Assembly (NCBI GenBank): GCA_013368325.1
Contig: JAACJK010000227.1
Location: 62,001 to 126,000, forward strand
Reading direction: 5' to 3'
Length of the DNA stretch: 64,000 nucleotides
DNA from: Ephemerocybe angulata
Lineage: Eukaryota; Basidiomycota; Agaricomycetes; Agaricales; Psathyrellaceae
Below the pieces are notes generated by a model. It was not told the DNA's origin, made no database searches, and saw nothing but the letters and a program-made list of their open reading frames with translations. The position numbers and the translations under genes are program-made. How positions within the stretch are numbered: the first letter of the stretch is position 1; every line of letters starts with the position of its first letter. This document shows, in pieces, positions 34,212 to 44,601 of the stretch.

Positions 34212-36552
34212 ATGTTATCCTTTCTCGAGACCTACACACCCAACTCACCCAGCGATATGGCATCTATCCCTCTTCAAACCCTCATGCATACCCTTTCCAC
34301 TCTTTCAGCTCCTTTAGCGGGAGCTACACTCGACGATATCGTCAGTTTCATCGATATCAGCTGCCTTTTACGACCGATCTTGGACACCCCGTCACTTCAA
34401 TCAATTCATAAGCCCGGCACACTCGAGTCACTGCCCGTATATGCTCATGACTTTATCAAGGCTTGCTTGCAGTGGGATAAATGCCACGATGAGCTGCTCA
34501 AAGAACTCTGGGAAGTGTTTCGAGATCACATTTGGGGTGTACCATACACGTACCAGCTGCTGCGTACCATGGCTCCAAAGTATCTCCCTATGTTTCTGAA
34601 AAATGGGCCGTCTCGCAAAATTGGTATGCATGGGACTTAACCTTACTATCATCGTTACATGGGTGACTAAAATAACTTGTCCAGGCTACTACCATTTCGT
34701 TCCACCCACCCGTACTTGTCTTGACCCGGCATGTGCGCAGCTCGTACGCACAAATCGTGAGATAAAGCGCCAACGAGAGCTTGTCAGAGCAAGTACCTAT
34801 CCTGTTGTTGTTTATACCCAAGACTTTGGACCTGTTCCGGGATACGCGACGTCCTGTGAATGCCGCAGTATGTCTCCTCCTCCTCTGTATTTTCTACAGT
34901 GTAATTAACAATCCTAGACTGCAGGACTCGCTATTACCACAACTATTACGTCCACGCAAGGGTTCAAACATGGTACCACGGGGAATGCCCATCGTTTCTC
35001 CATACAACCGAACACTGCTTTGTCGAGACCCGGGTGTGCGAGCTGTTCTCCTCGATGATGGTCACGTCATGGTGAGCTTGCCTACGTCCCATATTTACCC
35101 ATGCTAACTGTAAGTGAAGGGTCTCTGCATCGAGTTGTGCAAGAATCTATAATGAAGGAGTTGTTGAGAATGAGCACCGTAATGCGCTCCCTCTTGGGCA
35201 TGCTAAGAGCACTGTGCTCGATGTTGAGACTGTCTTGAACAGCCTTTACTTATTCTGGCTCATGCACGATGCCGTCGAGCGTGGGGTACCGCTCACACTC
35301 TCGAGTTCTGCAAAAACACAGGAAGACCGCCTCAAGCCAGCACTTCTCGCGCGGAATGAGCGCATGATTGGCCCTGGTCAACAGGACTGGAACCATGTGT
35401 GCGATTCTTGTTGTTATGTCAAGGAAGGTCCGAACGGGCAACGCAGTGAGTACGACACCTGTAATGTATTGTTTCCCTACTAACAGGTATACAAAACAGC
35501 ATTTTTACGCTCAGTTGTGGTTGACGGTGTCACGGTTGGACGCCCATGTTGCGGTGAACATGACTGTACTGAGGAGCTTGTCTCAGTCAAGCATCGATTC
35601 TGTCAAACACATAGGGAGCTTGGTTACGAGAAGAGATGCTCTGAGGTCAAATGTAAAGCAGATCGAGAGCCGGGATATCGTACGTGTGCTCTGCCTGAGC
35701 ATCGCAGTCTTGACACATGGTCGCAAGAGCGTAGTAAGGCCATGTTTCAGCTGCGTCAGAGAGCTGCCCGAATCGACAAGGATGGGACTGGTGACCCGCT
35801 GGCGACTGGGTTTGTGGATGGTGGAGACGGAGACGAGGATGGAGGAGAAGATGATGAATATGAGGTAGATGCAGATGGCATCTGCGATGGCAAACAAGAT
35901 GCGGGAAACAAAAAGGTTCGAGCACGGTTTGGACGCCGCCGCACGCACAACGAGGAGCTATGTGTTGCGTCATGCGGGGTTATACTTGGGAGAGCAACCT
36001 TCTACGGGTCAGAAGCGCCCAACGGTGTACGGGTAAGTGACATTTCTCTGCGTGTGCAACGAGTGCTTACTCACAAGCAATGATATGGTTTAGACATTTT
36101 TAATGCGGCTTTTTCCAACGCCTACCTCACTCCCTCAAGTTATCTGGCATGACAATAACTGCAAGTTACGTGCTATGCTAGATAATGATGAGGATGAGTA
36201 CTTCCGAGACTACTTCAAGGGCTGTGCCCTGCCGGTTGACGTCTTTCACTTCAAGTGTAAGCACAAGGTAACCGACGTCTTCTGTGGCACCCATTGCAAC
36301 CCATACAACTGGGAGGATCTCCGGACGGAGGACGGAAAATGGCGATTCAACTCATCAGCCGCCGAGCAGGCAAATGTATGGTTTGGACGATATCAAGCTA
36401 TGGTGAGGGAGATGCAGGCCGTGCGTTATGATTTTTTCTTGGACGAGATGATCAAGCGACGGAACCGGTATATTAAAGGAGAACTCGCACGGAAATTCCA
36501 GTCTCCTCATAGCATCCCCCGTGATTTTCTCCTTCAGACTGCGACTGCTTAA
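34212..36552 (+). CDS. KDZ-like transposase protein with CxC5 and CxC6 cysteine clusters
   Basis: Six exons, 34212-34623, 34685-34867, 34918-35071, 35120-35445, 35500-36032 and 36094-36552, join in frame and give 688 residues. Residues ~138-260 hold a CxC5-type cluster (FVPPTRTCLDPAC; CECRNCRTRYYHNYYVH; EHCFVETRVCELF). Residues ~370-420 hold a CxC6-type cluster (GRPCCGEHDC, HRFCQTH, CSEVKC). An Asp/Glu-rich linker leads to an RNase-H-like region with HDNNC (Asp ~556) and SSAAEQANVWFG (Glu ~627), like the second and third acidic residues of KDZ transposases. In the expected first-Asp region (CGVILGRATFYGSEA) I see no aspartate, so catalysis is uncertain. No stop or frameshift is present. The likely role is DNA-binding transposase or transposase-derived protein in the nucleus. 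Confidence 0.85.
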
Positions 36553-36608
36553 ATAGAAATGTAATTATGTGTATTTAATGTAGTGCTATGCCTCATAAAT
36601 CCTGTCAT

Positions 36609-39364
36609 CTAATCCATTATCTCGATAACCTCGTTTGCAAGGGTTGCGATGCTCGGAAGCTGAGTATCTGCCGGCTCCAGTTTTACAGCAACACCATCGA
36701 TTGTAGAGTCCTCTGTCTCAATCGGGTGCAATGTGTTACCATATGTCCGGCTAGCCTTCAGAGTCTCAATGGCTTCGCTATGCCGGAGTCCCAGATCATC
36801 AGCAATAAGTCGGGAAATTGCTTCTGGGAGGAGATACTCCTCGATGATTGCACGCCAAGCAAGCGGCGATAGCATCGTGAGATCAACGGACATCTCTGGA
36901 TACATCTTTTGCAAGACATCCATTGCCAGAGCAAATCCCCGCTCACCGTAGCTAAATGAGTTGTTATATCAGTTATGTGGGGTAGTGCTCAACAAATATA
37001 GGAAGACTTACTATCCTGCACCTTGGTTTATGAAACTGGTGAAGCCCATTCCACGGAGTGAGCGACTGGGCCCGGGAGCGTACGCCGATTTGGACTCCTG
37101 AAAGAAGGTACTATTCTGGATCATTTTTGGATCACGCAGTAGCACGTCCAAAATGGGCTTCAGTCGAGTAATGCGTGCAGAAAGCCTGGAGAAGTCAGGA
37201 GAGGTAGGCCATCCGTTTGCATCTCCTTGTGGCTTCGATCGTGTTTCGAAGTCATGGCGCTTACAGAACTCGATGTGAATCTTGAATGAACTTGTTCGGC
37301 GATGGCGTGGATTGTTGGGCTGTGGATCAAGTGTGCTCACACTCATAAGCTGGTGAAGTTCGCTTTCCAACGACTTGCTGAGCGAGGGAGGAAGTGGATC
37401 ATCACAAAAGGGACACAAATTTGTACCCAGATCATCCCCAGAATCCGAATCAAGCTCGTCAACCTCTGCCATATCGTCACTAATATTGGTGGGAGAGGGC
37501 ATTTCGATAGGCTCAGAAGGAACGAAAGATGGTGAGCGAGTTTGACGGTGCTGAGTGCGTTTACGTGCTGGAGGAGATGGCGACCCAAAGTCATGGTCGT
37601 CGGACAGTGCTACGGAAATGGAGCGGCTCCGAGATCGTTTTCTACCTCTTGATGGTTTCGCTGCTGCATTTTCGGGCGGTGGCGATAGCTTGATAGCCTT
37701 GCCTCGTCGAGCGAGCCTATAATTCGAGAAGAGTCCAGCTGTCGTACGTCCATAATCGGCAAACTGTTTTCGGCGTGCTGCAGGAGACTCATGCCACTCG
37801 GCTTTCTGCTTACAGAAAGTACTCTTCGAGTACCCCACCTTCGCAAAAACCTCACAAAAAGCACTGCTCTGCATGGAGCCAGCTGCGCAGAGCACTTCAA
37901 TTTGTCGTAGTCCGTCCTGTACATCGACGGTATAGAAGTTCCCGGGCCATACGGGCTTTGCTTCGAAACGTGGGGCAGGTTGAAGGCGCGAGTCTGCAAT
38001 TGATGGTTTGGGCAGAATTACTGCAGCTTGTGTCGGTATCTTGGGTACGGGTTCTTCCTTGTCTTCAATGGGAATCACAGGGTGGCTCGGCGGAGGTGTA
38101 GGTGGGGGTGGAGGTGCAGACTGTGTATTCGGCGCCTTCTTCGCCGGAGAAACAAGAGTATGGGCAGCCTTTTTGGGGTTTGCGGGCCGAGCACTCAGCT
38201 GTCGGACAAGCTCATCGTCCAATCCAAGGCACTCGTTATCCTTCATAGGCTTCAGGATGTTGGGGCGGAGGCGCACAAGAACCCGGTTCTCCGTGTTGGC
38301 GTCGAGAACATTCTTCATCTTAACAGTTCTCCACTTCCCACCAGAGTACACGTCAAAAACTGAACCATCGTTGATATTTGGAAGACTTCGGATGATAGGA
38401 ACCGTCTCAAACTGGAACGAGGGGTAAGCTCGATATATTCCTCTACTTCGAGCGGCTCCTCCATAGCCTAAGCAAGTGCGAGTTAGTCAATGACTGCAGA
38501 TCTCTGAGGGTAAGGTACGCACAGTGTGGTAAATAACAAATGTCACTGTCCTCCGACGGATCTCCTCCATCTCCTGCTCGTGGTCCTTCATGTTCTTTAC
38601 CCGATCAGTCTTTTCGTGCGCTTGAGTATACGCCAAGTTCCAAGACGGAGGAAGGGGCTGGGCGAGCGGCTGTGTGCGAGTTGTGCGAGGCCGTTGTGTT
38701 TGAGTAGGCTGTGGGGCTGGCTCGGGTGTAGGTTGGGCAGGTGCTCGCTGCGTAGACGGTGGAGTTTGGGAATCATGATCAAAGATATCGAGGGACTGTG
38801 TCGCGAGAGGGAAAGGCTCTGGGCGAGCAGTTGGGACGACCTGGGACATGTTGTGGATCGGACACTTCAGACGTGCCGTGCCATCATGGACAGCCCTCGA
38901 GTGGGCATCCCGACAGCAGCTAAGACACTTGTCTTCAATGCATGACTGATTTCCTAACGTTCGGGTACCCTTATTGGTGAAGCAGCTCGTATTTGCGCAG
39001 GGATTCCTTCTATTCTGGGTGGAGGGTGGAGGTGAAGTGGGAGGAGGTCGAAGCCGGCCGCGGTTTCCTAGCGTGGGGTCCTTGAGGCGGCGAACGAGCT
39101 CTTCAGCGTCCTCTAACCGGTAGGGGTCGGTGAAGATCTTCGTCCAGTTACATTGCTTGTTTGTGCACTAGGTATACCATGTAAGTCAGTATGCGCATCG
39201 GCGTGATAGCTGGAAGGACTCACAGTCTGGCAGACGGCGCCGCGTAGCTCTCGTTTACCTGATCCCTGGTAAACACGTAGCTGGCCCATGCGAGACCCAC
39301 AGCCATCTTTGATACAGTAGTGAATAGAGGTCACAACAGGATCTAACGTGAGATCTGAGTCCAT
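36609..39364 (-). CDS. RTC4-domain protein with N-terminal zinc clusters
   Basis: Minus-strand exons 39364-39224, 39167-38519, 38467-37012 and 36951-36609 join in frame and give 862 residues. Residues 17-53 show C-x4-C-x22-C-x2-C-x4-C-x-W, somewhat like a GRF finger. Residues 104-152 hold a second cluster (NPCANTSC, QSCIEDKCLSCC, CPIH). A long Pro/Gln linker follows, then a YGGAARSRGIYRAYPSF segment and a basic/Pro region. The C-terminal third has LCPFCDDPLP, IHIEFCKRHDFE, then FINQGAGYYGERGF and LAWRAIIEEYLLPEAISRLIADD, which I recognise as the RTC4 domain. RTC4 was named in yeast for a genetic role at uncapped telomeres; its biochemical role is unknown. The gene is convergent with the KDZ-like gene inside the same inverted repeats, which suggests a joint function. 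Confidence 0.82.
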
Positions 39365-40160
39365 GGCGAGGGCGATGGAGGGAATGGAGGGTATCGAGCG
39401 CAACTCACCATGGTTCTTATACTCCCATCGACGCGACGTACAAAGCACTATCACAACGAACGAGCATGCTAGGCCTTTCAGGGTGACGGAGAATGGCAAG
39501 GAAGCAAAGCAGAGAAAAAGACATGTATTGGGGCTTTGATACCAGCCAACAACGACTAAGCAAGGGAAAAGCGACGAAAACGACAAAGGAGCGATGAATC
39601 GACCGGAACTGGCGACCTTTACCCACGCATGGACCCCGGACCGGACCTCGGACCCGGACCTAGGACTTCACTGTCAAGCGACGCGATGTCCTCGGCCCTC
39701 CCAACTTAATCATCATCACTCACATCTCTCAACCCGTCATTCTCATCGTGCTCGCCAAGCTGGTCTTCGAAGTCGGATTGGGTATCTCCTGGTGCGTGTT
39801 CTTTCCAACGTACGCCCTTGAGGATACATTAGCACTAACGCCCTTAAATCACTACACCAGCTACATACCTTCCACTGCCCGTCTTCCTCATCGAAGTCTC
39901 CTGCATCCGCACCTGCCTCAATCTCGTCGGCGTCGTCGTCGCCAGGGTTCTCGTCGTCTTCTCCGTAGAAGTCCTCTTCGTCCAAGCTGGCAGCACTTTT
40001 TCTGCGACTCTGAGGAGGCCTTCGTTCCAGTGTATCCTGGACTCCGACTGCTCCTCTTCGAGCTCGACTTCAGCTGCTTTCTTGGCTTGGTTCTGGGTCC
40101 GTTGCTCGAGTCTCCTTTCGTTTGAAGCACTCGACGAATTTGGAGGACGTCGATTGTTTA

Positions 40161-40517
40161 CACTGCGTGGGTGGGAGGCTATTTCAGGAAGAAATAGTGT
40201 GGAAACAGTGTGGAAATGCTCGAAGTATTTCTAAATTATTTCTATGAGAAATATTCTAAAAATATAAATTTAGTATTTTCTACCTATTTCAAGCTAGAAA
40301 TATCAATCTATATATGCAATCTGCTACCCAATTTGAGCACCAAAAAGCAACAAATGATATTCAGTATTTCTTAACTATTTTGAGAGCGAAATATGGTGGA
40401 AATACAGTTGCGATTCCTCTAGACTACTTTATTCAGAAATAGCGTGGAAATATATTGACTATTTCCACGCTATTTCCCACCTCTTTCAGTCAGAAATAGC
40501 GCGCAGGCCAGGCAGTG
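40161..40517. mobile_element. 357 bp CACTA-type MITE, copy 2
   Basis: Ends CACTGCGTGGGTGG and, inverted, CACTGCCTGGCCTG; target duplication TTA at 40158-40160 and 40518-40520. Same length as the copy at 31498 and clearly homologous throughout. It lies directly 5' of the acidic exon of the DUF6532 gene (minus strand) and separates two short stretches that resemble each other. Confidence 0.92.
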
Positions 40518-41088
40518 TTACGACTGCGGCCTCAGGTTGGGTTTGGGTCCGTTGCTTCGTTGTTCGCGCAGCCCCTCCGCTCGGACGTTGATTGTTCATG
40601 ACAGCGGTCCTCGAATTTGACCCCGCTAAATTCGGTCTTGTTATGCATAGGTAGCGCAGGTAATGGATACCGGACTCACCTGTCTGTGATCTCGACACCC
40701 GCCCATGAGCAGGAGCTGCATTTCCAGGTCTCACCTCCCGGGCGGCTAGAAGGAGAACTTTGAGTACAGGGACTGTTACGGTACCAACAAATGTGCCGTG
40801 TACCCTTGCTGCTACCACGTTCTTGCCCCTCCGTCTGCCCATTTGACTCTGCGCGCTGGCGCTTTAAAGCGTTCCCTGCCTTCTGCTTTGGAGGACCTTT
40901 GGCTGGCGGTTCTATAAGAAATGGCATAGTGAGTAGAGCTGTCATTGGTCAAGGATGACGCGTCAAGAGAAGGACTGACTGGCAGCAGGTATATTCTCTG
41001 GAGCCCTGGTAGACCCAGTTCCGTTGCCCCTGTTAGCACCTGCGTTGGAACCGGTGGCCCTGGTAGCTGGGCGGCTGGCCGAGGACAT
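40518..41088 (-). pseudogene. 5' part of a zinc-knuckle gene, cut by the MITE
   Basis: Minus-strand exons 41088-40980, 40911-40680 and about 40627-40521 can be read: MSSASRPATRATGSN, KGPPKQKAGNALKRQR, then CWYRNSPC ... WKCSSCSWAG, and a piece with NNQRPSGGAARTTKQR. The Cys set looks like a small zinc knuckle. The last piece resembles the start of the DUF6532 acidic exon on the other side of the MITE (NNRRPPNSSSASNERR), so either one gene was split with duplication or two paralogous 5' ends now lie side by side. The join of exons 2 and 3 gives an early stop in the natural frame. Confidence 0.45.
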
Positions 41089-41427
41089 GAAGCCCAGCCG
41101 TCACTCTGAGGGCTGGGTGGACCGTAGAGTTTGTAGGGCAACCGTGTAAGTAAATGTGAAAAACAAGCGTGGAGTATTGATTCAAAGCAAGGAATGTGAG
41201 TAAGAAAGGAAGAAAGAAAGTTTGGGGTCTGTTAACGAGTGTTTACGGTTTGTGCTGGCGGGAGTGCGGAGTCGAGAGTCACGGTAGGGATCAGAATTTC
41301 CGGGCGGGACTTGGAAGGTAGCCAAACAACTACCGACTGACGACGACAACAGTTTTTGATTGTCTACTCGGTGCAACGCTCCTCTTGGCTTGCGCTATCC
41401 ACAATCCTCCCCTCTATCCACCAACCC
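41089..41427. promoter_or_regulatory. divergent intergenic region
   Basis: 339 bp lie between the starts of the minus-strand zinc-knuckle gene and the plus-strand Plavaka gene. It presumably held both promoters. No specific element is identified. Confidence 0.4.
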
Positions 41428-44339
41428 ATGTCGACCCTAACCTGCTCTGCCTGCGGGAGTAAGATCTCGCATCGATTTTTTCGGCAGCACCTGACCAAGA
41501 GCACAAATGCGGCTTGCAAAGCGCTGCTTGACAAGCTCGATGGGATTCTCGAGGATGGAGACGACAGTCCGACAGTCCCTTGCAAAACGTCTTTACCTAA
41601 CCCAAATATACCTCAGCTTCGGCGGGCTGAGTCTCCCACACGCTCAGAGTCACCCATCGAAGCAGACCATGCGGGAGATGCCTTTGGGAACTACGCAGAC
41701 CACGAAGGCGATTTTGCTATGGGATTTGATGATAATATTGTGAGTATCATGGCAAATACAGTCGGAATCGTGCCTGGGCACCGTTGGCTAAACTCATTCT
41801 TATAGAATATGAATCCCATACCCAAGGAGGAGCGAGAGCAGGAGGATAACGGACCAGATGGCTATGAGAGTGACGCCAACAATGCAGAATCAGAAGAAGA
41901 TCTCGAGCCAGAGCGCCCAGGAGCTCCTGAAGATGGTGGGGAGGCTCGATCAACAACTACCGAACCCCCTCCTCAGGGTGGCAGGTCAGCGGCAGCGCCT
42001 GTCATCGATCGAGGGTATACCGCACCGCACATCGTTCACTATGGCAATTCAGCTGGCTCCCCCATCTCCGTCGATTCTACTGCAGATGAAGCATATCGCC
42101 GTGACTTGTCGTCTCTTGCTACTGGAGTATACTATCCATTTACAAGTCGGCTTGAATGGGAATTTGCTAGATGGGCGAAGCTGCATGTAAACTTGAGTGC
42201 ATCCGCGGTCACGGATCTGCTCTCAATTGAAGGGGTACGTGTCCTTTAGGGCTCCAGAATGACCGAACTTCATTGACATGGATCTTTGTGACGCAGGTGG
42301 TTGATAACCTGGGTCTTACTCAAGAATAGTGTCGAGCTCAACAAGATCGTTGATACCAAGATTCCGGGGCAGCGTCCTCGATTCCAGCAATCATCCTTTG
42401 AGCTCGAGGGCGAGGTCTTCGAGATCTACCATCGCGATGTGCTCTCCTGCGTCAAAGCCCTCTTCAGTGACCTGAATTTGCGCCTTATCTCAAGTGCGCC
42501 CCGGAGCAGCACTACACGGACGATTCTTGCGAGACTCGGCTCTATCACGATATGCATACCGGGGATTGGTGGTGGTCGACCCAGGTTCGTCCCATATACA
42601 TCATCTGATCTACGTTTGATGCCCTGCTGACACGATTTGCTACAGGAAGAACTGGATAAGTCGAAGCGGGGTGGCACTATCATTCCAATCATTCTTTCGT
42701 CCGACAAAACCCAGCTCACCCTCTTCCGTAACAAGTCGGCGTACCCGCTATACCTCACCATAGGAAACATTCCAAAAGAGATAAGGCGTCGACCTTCTTA
42801 CCGCGCTTATGTTCTCCTCGCCTATCTCCCAACATCGCGCCTACTGCACATTAGAAACAAGGCCGCTCGTCGTCGATGCCTTTTGAATGTATACCACTCC
42901 TGCCTGACAAAGATCCTTTCACCCCTGGTTCAATCGGGTCGCGAGGGTATGGACGTCGCCGACGCTGACGGGGCTGTGTATCGTGGCCACCTGATATACG
43001 CTGCTTTCGTCGGCGATTACCCCGAACAAGTCCAAACGACCTGCACAATCACGGGCGAGTGTGTTCAATGCCCAGCTTCCCACAACTGCCTTCAGGACTT
43101 CGACATTGACGACGCAAACACATCTTGGAGGCCGTTAAACAGGCTCTTAGATGCCCTCGACAACCTCGACGACGATCCTCAGGGCTACCGCGATCTCGCT
43201 AGCGAGTTGCGGGTTAAACCCGTTGTTGCACCCTTCTGGAAAGACCTTCCCCTCGCACACGTTTATCGGTCTATCACGCCTGACGTGCTTCACCAGCTAT
43301 ACCAAGGTGTCATCAAACATCTCATATCATGGCTCACCGAGGCATGCGGAGCTGCTGAAATTGATGCTCGATGCCGTCGTCTTCCTCCCAACCACAATAC
43401 CCATCTCTTCATGAAAGGAATAACGACCCTGTCCCGCGTCTCCGGAAAGGAACACTCCTTCATGTGTCAGATCATCCTAGGCTTAATTCTTGACATTCGC
43501 TTAGAAGGTGGGGTCTCAAACCTCCCGTTCAACTCCCGTTGCAGCGATCTGTTCGCGCCATCCTCGACTTCCTATACCTCGCGCAGTACCCCGTTCATAC
43601 ATCGACAACTCTCAACATGATGGAGGCTGCTCTGTCACAATTCCACCTAAACAAGCACGTCTTCGTAACTCTAGGTATCAGGGAGAACTTCAACATTCCC
43701 AAACTCCACTTTGCTTCACATTACGTGCGATCAAGCAGGCTATTGGGCACCACCGATAACTTCAACACAGAGTATACGGAGCGACTGCATATCGATCTTG
43801 CCAAGGACGCCTATCAAGCCACCAACCACAAAGATGAATTCACCCAGATGTCGCGGTGGCTAGAACGGAAGGAAAAGATGTTTAGGCACGAACAGTTCAT
43901 CCATTCCCGCCTTCAATCGAACTTCGACCCGACAGCACGGCCAGCACCCAGCTCAGTGAAGGAGATGTGGATTGCACCCGGTCTCGACCACCGTCGCTTT
44001 CTGAAGATGACGAAGAACCCGACTTGTCGATCCGTTTCTCTGGACCGAATCCAGAACATTGACTCCGGCTATGGGGCCCCGCATTTCCTCCCCGCCCTCT
44101 CTCGTTTCATTTTGTTAGCCAACGACCCATCGCTGACTCGCCAGATCCTCGATCGTGCGGTAGAAAATACCTTCCTTCCCTGCCGATATCTACCACTCTG
44201 GCACTCGATCAAGTACCACCGCCTTGACCCCCTCACTCAATCCCACGTTACTGCCGACATCATCCATGCTCACCCATCCACGCGCGATGGCCAAGGCAGG
44301 CGAGTACCTGCGAGATTCGACACTTGGTTTTTTCCGTAA
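41428..44339 (+). pseudogene. Plavaka transposase gene, frameshifted and 3'-truncated
   Basis: Exons 41428-41739, 41806-42234, 42297-42584 and about 42645-44339. The N-terminus has a C2H2-like finger (CSACGSKISHRFFRQHL). The body shows Plavaka landmarks: YHDMHTGDWWW, PIILSSDKTQLT, YPLYLTIGNIPKEIRR, SYRAYVLLAYLPT, TPDVLHQLYQGVIKHL, LDFLYLAQYPVHT, FNIPKLHFASHYV and NTEYTERLHIDLAKDAY. Plavaka transposases belong to the CACTA side of the DDE cut-and-paste group and are restricted largely to Agaricomycetes. Frame changes are needed near 42325, near 42475 and near 43535 (the last could be a 37 bp intron, which is too short to be likely). The protein ends at RFDTWFFP, short of the usual C-terminus, where the next element begins. 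Confidence 0.88.
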
Positions 44340-44601
44340 CCGAATGACCTTGTTTTAAATAATTTCTATCGACAGATCCCTGGCTTTAAATAGTCTTGAC
44401 ACCCTTTAAATAGCGCATATTCGGGGGTGAGCGCTACCACCGGCAGATGTCCCACTTGAAGTTCGCGCGATCGCTCTTTAAAGACTGGGGTATTTAAATA
44501 CGACCGCCTTGCGAATACCCTGTCAAAATTACGGTCTCGACATCCCAAAATCAATGTTTAAAGATGTAGATACATATTTAAATACTAGTACTGCTAGATG
44601 A

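Larger units (their letters stand above)
34048..39670. mobile_element. 5.6 kb two-gene insert with perfect 31 bp inverted ends (KDZ-like + RTC4-like)
   Basis: AAGTCCTAGGTCCGGGTCC and 12 more bases at 34048-34078 recur exactly inverted at 39640-39670. Further inward similarity (GGTCCA) follows. Between the ends lie only two genes, convergent, with 56 bp between their stop codons. The insert sits inside an intron of the DUF6532 gene, whose exons on either side join in frame. I did not find a target duplication. KDZ transposons are a known fungal class, and this insert encodes a protein of that group; the partner gene has an RTC4 domain. Confidence 0.75.
32699..40157 (-). pseudogene. DUF6532 gene split by a 5.6 kb insertion in an intron
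   Basis: Minus-strand exons are about 40157-39869 (acidic, EEDFYGEDDENPGDDDAD), 39816-39724, 33989-33924, 33862-33818, 33755-33435, 33351-33187, 33124-32930 and 32872-32699. From 39816 on, all joins are phase 0 with good GT-AG sites, including the join across the insertion (GLRD to RENRETHK). Family landmarks are LKMQSLRLQKAIKKAFKLGE, CFDTAYPPPDNLDRFF, FAKFRLTVYGVAQIEAKAGY, NDTFVYGVD, EIPAPMLAFAVTM and YTVFGHHLSALK. I recognise this as the DUF6532 family, which is abundant in Agaricomycetes and has no known function. The first exon needs a frame change between about 40030 and 40080 and has lost a start, next to a MITE. The copy is therefore probably dead at its 5' end, though most of the domain is intact. 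Confidence 0.75.

Noticed and set aside
34048..39670. Reading the inverted repeats as shared promoter elements of the two genes instead of transposon ends
   Set aside because: They are perfect over 31 bp, lie just outside both genes, and the DUF6532 exons beyond them join in frame, which fits insertion better. A promoter role in addition is still possible.
43500..43550. A 37 bp intron in the Plavaka gene (GTGGGG...TTGCAG)
   Set aside because: It is shorter than any other intron seen here. A single-base frameshift explains the frame change more simply, though it remains possible.
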